The notes under the pieces: generated by a model
Told to the model about the DNA's origin: nothing
Database searches by the model: none
What the model saw: the letters and a program-made list of their open reading frames with translations, nothing else
Assembly (NCBI GenBank): GCA_049840475.1
Contig: JASGKX010000003.1
Coordinates: forward strand, 992,001-1,056,000
Length of the DNA stretch: 64,000 nt
Direction: 5' to 3'
From: JBGVSA01 sp049840475
GTDB lineage: Bacteria > Pseudomonadota > Gammaproteobacteria > Burkholderiales > Rhodocyclaceae
Position numbers and translations under genes: made by a program
Shown: piece by piece, positions 42,273-51,697 of the stretch
Numbering within the stretch: the stretch's first letter is position 1
How the letters are laid out: each line of letters begins with the position of its first letter

Positions 42273-42713
42273 TTACGTGACCGCGAGCACCGCTTCGAGC
42301 CGATCCAGATTCTGTTCGTTTGACGGTTGAGCGACGGCGCGCACCCGTTCGCAGCCCTCAACCGTTTCGAACGCCTGACACCAATCGAGCCGCGTCTTGT
42401 CGCCCTCTTCCCACAAGGTGATCGTCATCTCGAAGAAGTGATCGGACAGATGCCGGAATACCACGCGCTCGGGCGCCACGATTTCCTCAAAGCGGCTCTC
42501 GTTCGGATAGTCGCGCCCATCCGGCCCGTGCATGACAAAGCGCCAGTAACCACCGGGCCGAAAGTCGAACTCACGGAACGTGTTGGTAAAGCCCGCCGGC
42601 CCCCACCATCGCGCCAGCAGCGCGGGGTCTGACAGCGCAGCGAAAACGCGTTCGCGCGGGGCGTCGATGAGGCGCGACGTGGTCAGCGCACGCGCGGAAA
42701 TATCGTCTGCCAT
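42273..42713 (-). CDS. SRPBCC (AHSA1-like) domain protein
   Basis: 146 residues from the ATG at 42713, preceded by GAGGT. The AHSA1-like START fold is recognisable from SRLIDAPRERVFAALSDPALLARWWGP, FDFRPGGYWRF and HLSDHFFEMTITLWEEGDKTRLDW. Such proteins bind small hydrophobic ligands; the function is not known. It resembles the SRPBCC gene at 58575. Confidence 0.85.
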   Translation of the reverse strand: MADDISARALTTSRLIDAPRERVFAALSDPALLARWWGPAGFTNTFREFDFRPGGYWRFVMHGPDGRDYPNESRFEEIVAPERVVFRHLSDHFFEMTITLWEEGDKTRLDWCQAFETVEGCERVRAVAQPSNEQNLDRLEAVLAVT

Positions 42714-42802
42714 CTCGGTACCTCTATCGCGATGAGGGAATGCACGCAGTCTAGTCACACACACCGCCGTTGGCCTGCTCGGCACCGCGACCACGCCTCA
42801 TC

Positions 42803-42851
42803 GCGGTGCGGTACGCACTGTCGCGGTGCCGCATCACCGCTTTCGCACCGC
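42803..42851 (+). promoter_or_regulatory. GGTGC/GCACC inverted repeats, candidate NtrC-type activator sites
   Basis: GCGGTGCG (42803-42810) and CGCACCGC (42844-42851) are perfect inverted arms. Nested within them are GCGGTG (42823-42828) and CACCGC (42835-42840). They lie about 70-120 bases upstream of the transcription start predicted from the sigma-54 promoter, the usual place for NtrC enhancer sites (GCACC half-sites). Assignment to NtrC is inference. Confidence 0.5.
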
Positions 42852-42896
42852 AATACATTCACTTAAATTTCAATGCGTTAAACCTATTTTGCAGGG

Positions 42897-42912
42897 TGGC
42901 ATAACGCTTGCA
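42897..42912 (+). promoter_or_regulatory. sigma-54 promoter of the nitrate assimilation operon
   Basis: TGGCATAACGCTTGCA matches the sigma-54 consensus TGGCAYRNNNNTTGCW at every defined position, with GG at -24 (42898-42899) and GC at -12 (42910-42911). The predicted start is near 42923, immediately before the structured leader. Confidence 0.8.
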
Positions 42913-42923
42913 TTAGGGTGAGC

Positions 42924-43039
42924 GGCCCGTGCAACGGCGCACAGCCAACAGCTTTTCTGCCCCGCCAATGGCGGCAGGGCAAACGGACAACGGCGTCCCT
43001 CTCCAACCGCAAGGTTGCGAGACGGACGCCGTTTTTTTT
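42924..43039 (+). promoter_or_regulatory. ANTAR-type two-hexaloop antiterminator leader with intrinsic terminator
   Basis: Hairpin P1 (42924-42946) has loop AACGGC and stem GTGC/GCAC, continued past a C-A mismatch. Hairpin P2 (42958-42981) has loop AATGGC, a GCC/GGC stem, a C-A mismatch and five further pairs. Both hexaloops have A at position 1 and G at position 4, the pattern of RNA bound by ANTAR-domain antiterminators (NasR, NasT, EutV). A strong terminator follows: outer arms 42989-42998 and 43024-43033, an inner CAACC-GCAA-GGTTG hairpin and eight T (43032-43039), all before the first gene. Nitrate/nitrite-responsive antitermination is inferred. Confidence 0.75.
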
Positions 43040-43088
43040 CGCCCGTGCCGAAGAGCGCGGGCGCTGCAAGACCACGGAGAGCACGCAC

Positions 43089-44291
43089 ATGGACCGTTCC
43101 TTCTGGCGTTCAGGCCACACCCCGACCCTGCTGTCGGCCTTTTTGTATTTCGATCTGAGTTTCATGGTGTGGTATCTGCTCGGCCCGCTGCAGATCCAGA
43201 TGGCCAAGGCGCTTGAACTGAGCACGCAAGACCGCGCGCTGATGGTGGCCACCCCGATTCTGGCCGGCGCGATCCTGCGTCTCTTCATGGGCATGCTGGC
43301 CGACCGCATCGGCGCCAAGCGCACTGGCCTGATCGGTCAGGTGATCGTCATCGCAGCCCTGCTGGCCGCCTGGAAACTGGGCATTCATTCGCTGCACGAA
43401 GCGCTGCTGCTTGGTGTGTTCCTTGGCGTGGCGGGTGCCTCGTTCGCCGTGGCGTTGCCGCTGGCCTCGCGCTGGTATCCGCCGCAACACCAAGGCACAG
43501 CGATGGGCATCGCTGGCGCGGGTAATTCGGGCACGGTGCTGGCCGCGTTGTTCGCACCGGTACTGGCGGTGGCCTTCGGCTGGCAGAACGTGTTCGGCTT
43601 TGCCTGCATCCCGCTACTGGCTGTGCTGGTGATCTACGCGCGCTGTGCAAAGGACGCCCCGGGTCAGGTGCACAAGAAGCAGTTCTCCGATTACGGCCGC
43701 ATGCTCGCCAGCCGTGACGCATGGTGGTTCATGTTCTTCTACGCGCTCACGTTCGGCGGTTTCTCAGGCTTCGCCAGCGCCCTGCCCGGCTACTTCGCCG
43801 ACCAGTTCGCCTTCGACCCCAAGATGGCCGGCTGGGCCACCGCCGCATGCGTGTTCGCCGGTTCGGTGATGCGCCCGCTCGGCGGCGTGCTGGCCGACCG
43901 TATTGGCGGCACGCGTTCGCTGCTTACGGTGTACGCCTCGGTCGCGGTGCTGATCGGGCTGGCCGGTTTCTCGATCGGTGGCGCTGGCGTGCAGGTGGTG
44001 CTGTTCATCGCCGCCATGCTGTGCCTTGGTGCCGGCAACGGCGCGGTCTTCCAGCTCGTGCCGCAACGCTTTGGCAAGGACATCGGCATCATGACCGGCC
44101 TCATCGGCATGGCCGGCGGCATCGGCGGCTTTGCACTCACCGCCAGTCTGGGCGCGATCAAGCAACACACCGGCGACTACGCCACCGGCCTGTGGCTGTT
44201 CGCCTGCCTCGCGGCGCTGGGCTGGGCCAGCCTGTCGAGCGTCAAGCAGCGCTGGCGCGCTGATTGGTCGGCCGCTGCGGCCCGCGTATGA
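43089..44291 (+). CDS. nitrate/nitrite transporter (NarK/NasA family MFS)
   Basis: 400 residues from the ATG at 43089, which has GGAGAG 8 bases upstream and lies after the leader terminator; the longer open frame is leader sequence. Twelve membrane segments are predicted. The nitrate signature regions ASFAVALPLASRWYPPQHQG with GIAGAGNSGT, and LCLGAGNGAVFQLVPQRF, identify the NarK/NasA group. It imports nitrate for assimilation. It is the first gene of the operon with nirBD and nitrate reductase; the next gene starts 71 bases later. Confidence 0.93.
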   Translation: MDRSFWRSGHTPTLLSAFLYFDLSFMVWYLLGPLQIQMAKALELSTQDRALMVATPILAGAILRLFMGMLADRIGAKRTGLIGQVIVIAALLAAWKLGIHSLHEALLLGVFLGVAGASFAVALPLASRWYPPQHQGTAMGIAGAGNSGTVLAALFAPVLAVAFGWQNVFGFACIPLLAVLVIYARCAKDAPGQVHKKQFSDYGRMLASRDAWWFMFFYALTFGGFSGFASALPGYFADQFAFDPKMAGWATAACVFAGSVMRPLGGVLADRIGGTRSLLTVYASVAVLIGLAGFSIGGAGVQVVLFIAAMLCLGAGNGAVFQLVPQRFGKDIGIMTGLIGMAGGIGGFALTASLGAIKQHTGDYATGLWLFACLAALGWASLSSVKQRWRADWSAAAARV

Positions 44292-44362
44292 AGCCGCTCT
44301 CGCTACGCAACGAGAGCAGTTTCGAGAACACATCCAAAGGCAATATCGTGGAGTCGAGCATC

Positions 44363-46822
44363 ATGAAAAAACCCAGACTGGTCGTCGTCGGCAACGGCAT
44401 GGCAGGCATCCGCACCGTTGAAGAGCTGCTGGCCCTGGCCCCCGACATGTACGAGATCACCGTGTTCGGTTCGGAGCCGCACCCGAACTACAACCGCATC
44501 CTGCTCTCACCGGTGCTGGCCGGCGAGCAATCGTTCAACGAGATCGTGCTCAACCCGGTGTCATGGTACGAAGAGAACGGCATCCGTCTGCACATGGGCA
44601 AGACGATCACGCGCATCGATCGCGCCCGCCGTCTGGTGGTGGCCGACGACGGCACCGAAGAGCCCTATGATCGCCTGCTGCTGGCGACCGGTTCGCAGCC
44701 TTTCATCCTGCCGGTCCCCGGCAAGGATCTCGATGGCGTGATCACCTATCGCGACATCCGCGACACCGAACGGATGATCGATGCGGCCAAGACCAAGCAG
44801 CATGCCGTCGTCATCGGCGGTGGCCTGCTCGGACTGGAAGCGGCCAACGGTCTCAAGCTGCGCGGCATGGATGTGTCGGTGGTGCACCTGGGCGACTGGC
44901 TGCTCGACCGCCAGCTCGATCCGACGGCAGGCGGCCTGCTGCGTCGTTCGCTCGAAGAACGCGGGCTGACGTTCCTGCTCGCCAAGCAGACAGCAGAACT
45001 CGTCGCCAACGACGCGGGGCACGTCAGCAGCGTGCGCTTCAAGGACGGCGACGAAGTCCCGGCCGATCTGGTGGTGATGGCCGTCGGCATCCGCCCCAAC
45101 ACGGCGTTGGCCGAATCGGCCGGCCTGCACTGCAATCGCGGCATCGTGGTCAGCGATGTCCTGCAGACCTTCGATCCGCGCATCTACGCCGTGGGCGAAT
45201 GCGTCAGCCATCGTGGCATCGCATATGGTCTGGTCGCACCGCTGTTCGAGCAGGCCAAGGTGTGCGCCAATCACCTCGCGCAGATGGGCATCGGCCAATA
45301 CAAGGGTTCAGTGCTGTCGACCAAGCTCAAGGTGACCGGCATCGACCTGTTTTCGGCGGGCGACTTCATGGGCGGCGAAGGCACTGAAGACATCGTGCTG
45401 TCCGACCCCGCTGGCGGCGTGTACAAGAAGCTCGTGATCAAGGACGACAAGCTCGTCGGCGCGTGCCTCTACGGCGACACCACCGACGGTGCGTGGTACT
45501 TCAAGCTGCTGCGCGAAGGCCGCACCATCAACGACCTGCGCGACCACATCATGTTCGGCGAATCGGCCATCGGCGACAGCGGCGTGCAAGGCCAGAGCCG
45601 TGCGGCCGCCATGCAGGACAGCGACGAGGTATGCGGCTGCAACGGCGTATGCAAGGGCACCATCGTCAAGGCCATCAAGGAGAAAGGCCTCTTCACCGTC
45701 GACGACGTGAAGAAGCACACCAAGGCAGCAAGCTCGTGCGGCTCCTGCACCGGGCTGGTCGAGCAGATTCTGATGAACACGCTCGGCGGCAGCTTCCAGG
45801 AAACACCCAAGACCAAGGCGGTATGCGGCTGCACCGATCGCACGCACGAAGAAGTGCGCCGCGCGATCCGCGAACACCATCTGCTCACGCACCGCGCGGC
45901 ATACGACTTTCTCGAATGGCGCACGCCCAACGGCTGCGCCACCTGCCGGCCGGCGGTGAACTACTACCTGATCTCGACCTGGCCGCACGAAGCCACCGAC
46001 GATCCGCAAAGCCGCTTCATCAACGAGCGCGCGCACGCCAACATCCAGAAGGACGGCACATTCTCGGTAGTACCGCAAATGAAAGGCGGCGTGACCAATC
46101 CGTCCGAACTGCGCCGCATTGCCGACGTGGCCGACAAGTACCACATCCCGATGGTGAAGGTGACCGGCGGCCAGCGTATCGACCTGCTCGGCGTGAAGAA
46201 AGAAGACCTGGTCCACGTGTGGCGCGACCTGGGCATGCAATCGGGTCACGCCTATGGCAAATCGATCCGCACAGTGAAGACTTGCGTGGGCAGCGAATTC
46301 TGCCGCTTCGGCACGCAGAACAGCACGCAGATGGGCATCGACCTCGAAACCATGCTCGCCAACATGTGGGCGCCGCACAAGGTAAAGCTGGCCGTATCGG
46401 GCTGCCCGCGTAACTGCGCCGAGGCCGGCATCAAGGATGTCGGCGTCATCGCCGTCGATTCGGGCTGGGAGCTTTATGTGGGTGGCAACGGTGGCATCAA
46501 GACCGAAGTCGCAGAGTTCTTCGTCAAGGTGAAGACGCCCGAAGAGGTCAAGGAATACGCCGGCGCCTTCCTCCAGCTCTACCGCGAAGAAGCGCACTAC
46601 CTCGAACGCACGGTGCATTACCTCGCACGCGTCGGGCTCGATCACGCCAAGCGCCGCGTGGTGGACGACGCCGCCAACCGCCGCGCCCTGTACGAGCGCC
46701 TGCTCTACGCGCTGGAAGGCCTGCCCGACCCGTGGGTGGCGCGCATCAAGGGCACGCAGGCTCGCGAGTACATCCCGATCAAGCTCATCACGGAAAGAAA
46801 GCTCGATGAACAAGCCGTCTGA
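44363..46822 (+). CDS. nirB: assimilatory nitrite reductase [NAD(P)H] large subunit
   Basis: 819 residues from the ATG at 44363 (MKKPRLVVVGNGMAG); the frame opens earlier but this is the family start. It reduces nitrite to ammonium with six electrons. Domains: FAD/NAD-binding (about 1-320, GNGMAGIRTVEEL and VIGGGLLGLEAANGLKLRGM); a BFD-type [2Fe-2S] domain (about 420-470, CGCNGVCKGTIVKAIKEKG and SSCGSCTGLVEQIL) followed by a second BFD-like segment (about 487); ferredoxin-like half domain; and a siroheme-[4Fe-4S] domain with TCVGSEFCRFG (about 640) and SGCPRNCAEAG (about 678). It overlaps nirD by 17 bases. Confidence 0.95.
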   Translation: MKKPRLVVVGNGMAGIRTVEELLALAPDMYEITVFGSEPHPNYNRILLSPVLAGEQSFNEIVLNPVSWYEENGIRLHMGKTITRIDRARRLVVADDGTEEPYDRLLLATGSQPFILPVPGKDLDGVITYRDIRDTERMIDAAKTKQHAVVIGGGLLGLEAANGLKLRGMDVSVVHLGDWLLDRQLDPTAGGLLRRSLEERGLTFLLAKQTAELVANDAGHVSSVRFKDGDEVPADLVVMAVGIRPNTALAESAGLHCNRGIVVSDVLQTFDPRIYAVGECVSHRGIAYGLVAPLFEQAKVCANHLAQMGIGQYKGSVLSTKLKVTGIDLFSAGDFMGGEGTEDIVLSDPAGGVYKKLVIKDDKLVGACLYGDTTDGAWYFKLLREGRTINDLRDHIMFGESAIGDSGVQGQSRAAAMQDSDEVCGCNGVCKGTIVKAIKEKGLFTVDDVKKHTKAASSCGSCTGLVEQILMNTLGGSFQETPKTKAVCGCTDRTHEEVRRAIREHHLLTHRAAYDFLEWRTPNGCATCRPAVNYYLISTWPHEATDDPQSRFINERAHANIQKDGTFSVVPQMKGGVTNPSELRRIADVADKYHIPMVKVTGGQRIDLLGVKKEDLVHVWRDLGMQSGHAYGKSIRTVKTCVGSEFCRFGTQNSTQMGIDLETMLANMWAPHKVKLAVSGCPRNCAEAGIKDVGVIAVDSGWELYVGGNGGIKTEVAEFFVKVKTPEEVKEYAGAFLQLYREEAHYLERTVHYLARVGLDHAKRRVVDDAANRRALYERLLYALEGLPDPWVARIKGTQAREYIPIKLITERKLDEQAV

Positions 46823-47129
46823 AAAACTGTGGCTGCGCATCTGCGCAGTTGACGAGATCCCGCTGCTGGGCAGCCGGGTGGTGGAGCGCGACAGCGGCAA
46901 CGTGGCGATCTTCCGCACCGATTCGGAAGTCTTCGCGCTGCTCGACCGGTGCCCGCACAAGGCCGGCCCGTTGTCGCAGGGCATCGTCCACGGCAACAGC
47001 GTGACCTGCCCGCTGCATAGCTGGAACATCGATCTTTCAACGGGTGAGGCGCGCGCGCCGGACGTTGGTTGCGCGCGTCGCTACCCGGTGCGGGTCGACG
47101 GCGGCGACGTATTCCTCAGCCTCGATTGA
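46806..47129 (+). CDS. nirD: nitrite reductase small subunit, Rieske type
   Basis: 107 residues. A Rieske-like fold carries the intact ligand pairs RCPHKAGPLSQG and TCPLHSWNIDLSTG (C-x-H and C-x2-H), so it may bind a [2Fe-2S] cluster, unlike the NirD forms that have lost the ligands. It is the partner of NirB, whose gene end it overlaps. Confidence 0.93.
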   Translation: MNKPSEKLWLRICAVDEIPLLGSRVVERDSGNVAIFRTDSEVFALLDRCPHKAGPLSQGIVHGNSVTCPLHSWNIDLSTGEARAPDVGCARRYPVRVDGGDVFLSLD

Positions 47130-47137
47130 CCCAAGCC

Positions 47138-49838
47138 ATGACCAACGCCACGACCACCATCACCCGTTCGACCTGCTGCTACTGCGGTGTGGGCTGTGGC
47201 GTGCTGATCGAATCCGACGGCACGCGCATCACCGGCGTGCGCGGCGACCCCGATCACCCCGCCAACTTCGGCCGGCTTTGCACCAAGGGGCTGAACCTCG
47301 CCAACAGCGCGGCAAGCCTGTCGGGCCGCGCGCTGCACCCGGAAATGCGGCTTACGCGCGACGCAGAACGCGCACGCGTTGAACTGGGACACCGCGCTCG
47401 ACACCGTCGCCGCGCGATTTGCAGACATCGTCCAGCAACATGGGCCAGACGCCGTGGCGTTCTATGTATCGGGCCAGTTGCTGACCGAGGATTACTACGT
47501 CTTCAACAAGCTCGCCAAGGGGCTGCTCGGCACCAATAACATCGACACCAATTCGCGCCTGTGCATGTCGAGTGCCGTCACGGCCTACAAGATGGCCTTT
47601 GGCGCCGATGGCCCGCCCACCTGCTACGACGACCTGGAACACGCCGAATGCGTGCTGTTCGCCGGCAGCAACATGGCCTACGCCCACCCGGTGCTGTTCC
47701 GTCGCCTTGAAGCCACACGCGCGGCCAACCCGGACGTGCGCTGGATCGTGGTCGACCCACGCCGTACCGACACCGCCGCAATGGCCGACGTGCACTTGCA
47801 GATCCAGCCTGGCACAGACGTAGCGCTGTTCAACGGCATGCTGCATCACCTGATCTGGGAAGGCCTGGTCGATGCGGACTATGTGGCCGCGCACACCGAA
47901 GGCTTCCAAACGCTAAAGACCCTGGTGCGCGATTACACGCCGCGCATGGCCGCAGAACTATGCGGCATCGACGAATCGCAACTGGTCGAAGCGGCGGAGA
48001 TCTTCGGCCGCAGCCGCGCATCGCTGTCGCTCTACTGCATGGGGCTGAACCAGTCGGCACACGGTACGGACAAGAACCTCGCCCTCATCAATCTGCATCT
48101 GGCGACAGCACAGATCGGCCGGCCCGGCGCGGGGCCGTTTTCGCTCACTGGTCAACCCAATGCCATGGGCGGACGCGAAGTCGGCGGCATGGCCACCATG
48201 CTCGCCGCGCACCGCGATATCGGCAACGCGGCGCATCGCGCCGAAGTCGCCGCCCACTGGGGGGTGATGCCGGAGTTTCTCTCCGCCCGTCCGGGGTTGC
48301 CTGCGGTCGCGCTCTTCGACGCCTTGCGCGACGGGACCGTCAAGGCCGTGTGGATTGCGTGCACCAACCCGGCGCATTCGATGCCGGATATCTCGCGCGT
48401 GCGCGAGGCGCTGGAGTGCGCCGAGTTCGTCGTCCTGCAAGAGGCTTTCGCCAACACCGACACCGTGCCCTATGCCGACGTACTGCTGCCCGCCACCACC
48501 TGGGGCGAAAAGAGCGGCACCGTCACCAACTCCGAGCGGCGCATCTCGCGCGTGCGCGCCGCCGTCAGCGCACCGGGTGAAGCGCGCTCCGACTGGTGGA
48601 TCGCAGCGGAGGTGGCGCGCCGCATCGAAGAGCGCCTGCGCCCTGCCCTGCCGGCGCTGTTCCCCTACGCCGACAGCGCGTCGATCTTTGACGAACACCG
48701 CGCGCTGACCGTGGGGCGCGATCTGGACATCGGCGGGCTGGACTACGCACGGCTCGAAGCGGAAGGTCCGCAACAATGGCCGCTACCTGCGGGCCAGTCG
48801 CAGGGCCTCGCACGTCGTTATGCCGATGGCGTTTTCGCCACCATCGATGGCCGCGCCCACTTTCATGCGTTGCCCTATCGACCGGTGGCGGAAGCGACCA
48901 ACGCACGCTTTCCCTTTCATCTGCTGACCGGGCGTCTGCGCGATCAATGGCACGGCATGAGTCGCACTGGCCGCGTACCCGCGCTATTCGCACACGCGCC
49001 AGAACCTTCGCTGAACATGCATCCGGCAGACGCCGAGCGGCGCGGATTCAAGGCGGGCGATCTGGTGCGCGTGGCGAGCAAACGCGGCAGCTTCGTGCTG
49101 CCGCTGCAGGTATCGGACGAGGTCGCCAGCGGCAGCGTGTTCGCCGCCATGCACTGGAACGGTCAGTTCCTGAACTCAGGCGGCGTCAACGAAACCAGCT
49201 TGCCGGCTGTCGACGACAAATCGCAGCAGCCGGAACTGAAGCACGCCGCCGTGCGCGTAGAGCACGCAACGCTCACGTGGCAAGTGGTGGCGGCGCGGCG
49301 CAGCGATGACCTGCACGCCTTGCACGCGGCGGTGCAGCCGTTGCTCGCCGAATGCGAATACGCGGCCATCAGCCTGCAAGGGCAAGACACGCTGGTCGTG
49401 CGTGCGGCCAGCGTCGCAGCGCCCGCCGGCTGGCTCGAACGACTTTCCGCCGCACTCGATCTGCAACCCGGCGCGGATGTCCTCGAATACAGCGACGCGC
49501 GGCGCGGTGTGGTCAAGCGCGTGGGCTGGCACGGTGACCGGCTCGCCGGCATGGTCTTCGCAGGTGACACGACCGGCGCGGACGCACTGCTCGCCCGGCT
49601 CATCGAAGGCGAGCCGTGGCTGGGCTCGCGCATGACGGTGTTCGCCCAGCGCGCGACGGCACCGCGCGATCGCACGGTCTGCAACTGCAAGCAGGTCAAG
49701 GAATCGACCATTCGCGCGCAACTGGCGAAAGGCGCCGGATTCAACGAACTGAAAACAACGCTCGGCTGCGGCACGGTGTGCGGCTCGTGCGTGCCGGAAC
49801 TCAGACAAATGTGCGCGGCTGCCACACAGACCGCGTGA
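47138..49838 (+). pseudogene. nasA: assimilatory nitrate reductase catalytic subunit, frameshifted as sequenced
   Basis: The intact product would be about 899 residues. The first frame (ATG at 47138) gives the N-terminal [4Fe-4S] ligands STCCYCGVGCGVLIES and GRLCTKG; the second continues WDTALDTVAARFADIV through the whole molybdopterin domain. One extra base in GTTGAAC (47378-47384) separates them; GTCGAC would restore RVDWDTALD. The MGD-binding region (NSRLCMSSAVTAYK, PGAGPFSLTGQPNAMGGREVGG) is intact. The C-terminus is a BFD-like [2Fe-2S] domain (TVCNCKQVKESTIRAQL, GCGTVCGSCVPELRQM), as in NasA-type enzymes fed by ferredoxin or a NAD(P)H partner. It reduces nitrate to nitrite for NirBD and lies 8 bases after nirD. 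Confidence 0.9.
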
Positions 49839-49857
49839 CACCCCCGGAGAGAACCCC

Positions 49858-50601
49858 ATGACCATCGGCAAAGTCACCCTTCTCGGCGCCGGCCCCGGCG
49901 ATCTGGACCTGCTCACGGTACGTGCAGTGAAAGCACTCGCCCGCGCCGACGTGTTGATGCTCGACGATCTGGCCAATCCAGACATCGTCACGCTGGCGCC
50001 CCAGGCGCGCGTGGTGCGCGTAGGCAAGCGCGGCGGCTGCCGCTCCACGCCGCAGGACTTCATCCAGCGACTCATGCGCCGCTACGCGCTGGCGGGCCGG
50101 TACGTCGTGCGCGTCAAGGGCGGTGAAGCGTTGCTGTTCGGGCGCGCAGGCGAAGAGATCGACTTTCTGCGTGCGGCGGGTATCGAAGTCAACATCATCA
50201 ACGGCGTGACCTCGGCGCTGGCTGCCGCTGCGTCGCTGGGCGCGTCGCTCACCCATCGCGACCACTGCCGTGGCGTCACGTTTGTCACGGCGCATGCGCA
50301 GGACCATTCCGAACCCGACTGGCAGGCACTGGCGGCCACCGGCACCACGCTGGCGATCTACATGGGCATGAGCCGCATCGACAGCATCGCGGCCAGCCTG
50401 CTGCAACACCTTGCCGCAGCCACTCCCGCCGCCGTCGTGCAATGGGCCGGATCAGAACGCGAGCGGAGGCTCGTCACGCGTCTTGATCGACTGGCCGCCG
50501 ATGCGCATGCATCCGGCTTCGCCAGTCCGTCGGTCATCCTGATCGGCGAAGCGCTGGCGCACGCGCAGGCAGACGTGACCGCGCTGGCGCGCGCAGCCTG
50601 A
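49858..50601 (+). CDS. cobA: uroporphyrinogen-III C-methyltransferase
   Basis: 247 residues. It methylates uroporphyrinogen III twice with SAM to precorrin-2, the precursor of siroheme. Motifs: VTLLGAGPGDLDLLTVRAVKAL at the N-terminus, YVVRVKGGEALLFGRAGEE, INGVTSALAAAASLGASLTHR, and IYMGMSRI. The stand-alone SUMT without CysG dehydrogenase/ferrochelatase domains makes siroheme precursor for NirB. GGAGAG lies 8 bases before the start. Confidence 0.93.
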   Translation: MTIGKVTLLGAGPGDLDLLTVRAVKALARADVLMLDDLANPDIVTLAPQARVVRVGKRGGCRSTPQDFIQRLMRRYALAGRYVVRVKGGEALLFGRAGEEIDFLRAAGIEVNIINGVTSALAAAASLGASLTHRDHCRGVTFVTAHAQDHSEPDWQALAATGTTLAIYMGMSRIDSIAASLLQHLAAATPAAVVQWAGSERERRLVTRLDRLAADAHASGFASPSVILIGEALAHAQADVTALARAA

Positions 50602-50608
50602 GCTGATC

Positions 50609-51640
50609 ATGTACATGGCTTTCTCGCCAGAGGGCACTGCGAACGCGAGCACCGCACGCAGTCATACGTTGATCGACACGTTCGGCCGACGCATCGAATA
50701 CCTGCGCCTGAGCGTGACGGACCGGTGCGATTTGCGCTGCACGTATTGCATGCCGAAGGGCTTCAAAGGGTTCGAGCAACCAGCAGACTGGCTCACCTTC
50801 GACGAAATCGAACGCGTGGTGCGGATGTTCGCGCAACATGGCGTGTCGCGCCTGCGCATCACCGGCGGCGAACCGCTGTTGCGGCGTGACCTGCCGGAAT
50901 TGCTCGGCCGCTTGTCGTTGTTGCCGGGTATCGATGATCTTTCGCTGTCAACCAACGCTACGCGGCTCGCGCCATTCGCAGCGCCATTGCGTGCGGCAGG
51001 CGTGCGGCGCCTGAACGTGAGCCTCGATGCGCTGGACCGTCATCGCGTATTGCAGATCAGCGGGCGCGATTGTCTGCCGGCCGTGCTCAAAGGGCTGGAC
51101 GCCGCGCAGGACGCGGGCTTCGCGCCGATCCGCATCAATATGGTCGTCATGGCCGGCGTGAATGACGACCAGATCGACCCGATGGTCAACTTCTGCTTTG
51201 GGCGCGGCTTTGAGCTGCGCCTGATCGAGACCATGCCGATGGGCGACACCGGGCGTGCGGCGGCGTACAAATCGCTGGAAGGCGAACGCCGCCGATTGGT
51301 CGAACTACACGACCTGGCACCCCAATCCGCGCCGGCCGGCGGCGGCCCCGCCCGTTACTGGCAGACGCCCGACGGACGTCACCGTATCGGTTTCATCACG
51401 CCGATCAGCGAACACTTTTGCGGACATTGCAACCGCCTGCGACTGACCGTCAACGGCACGTTGCATGCCTGCCTTGGCGACGAGGGCGGCATCGATCTGC
51501 GCAGCGTACTGCGCGAGCACCCGTCCGACGCTGAGCTGCTGGCGGCCATTCACCGCGCGGTTGCCACCAAGCCGGAACGTCACGAGTTTGTCGCGCGCCC
51601 GGACAAGCTCGTCCGCTTCATGTCGCGTACGGGCGGCTGA
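50609..51640 (+). CDS. moaA: GTP 3',8-cyclase MoaA
   Basis: 343 residues. This radical-SAM enzyme starts molybdenum cofactor synthesis. The N-terminal cluster motif is RCDLRCTYCMPKG (CxxxCxxC); the C-terminal cluster ligands are in ISEHFCGHCNRLRLTVNGTLHACLG. It lies 7 bases after cobA and is the last gene of the nitrate operon, giving local cofactor supply for the nitrate reductase. The C-terminus ends FMSRTGG, with the Gly-Gly needed for MoaA activity. Confidence 0.94.
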   Translation: MYMAFSPEGTANASTARSHTLIDTFGRRIEYLRLSVTDRCDLRCTYCMPKGFKGFEQPADWLTFDEIERVVRMFAQHGVSRLRITGGEPLLRRDLPELLGRLSLLPGIDDLSLSTNATRLAPFAAPLRAAGVRRLNVSLDALDRHRVLQISGRDCLPAVLKGLDAAQDAGFAPIRINMVVMAGVNDDQIDPMVNFCFGRGFELRLIETMPMGDTGRAAAYKSLEGERRRLVELHDLAPQSAPAGGGPARYWQTPDGRHRIGFITPISEHFCGHCNRLRLTVNGTLHACLGDEGGIDLRSVLREHPSDAELLAAIHRAVATKPERHEFVARPDKLVRFMSRTGG

Positions 51641-51697
51641 CGCCCTGTCTGCGCGGCAGGCATACAATTGCGGCAGTCACCTTATCGGACGACCCGC

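Noticed and set aside
45308..47029. 573-codon minus-strand open frame opposite nirB
   Set aside because: The plus strand encodes a complete conserved NirB; the antisense product resembles no family and lacks a ribosome site.
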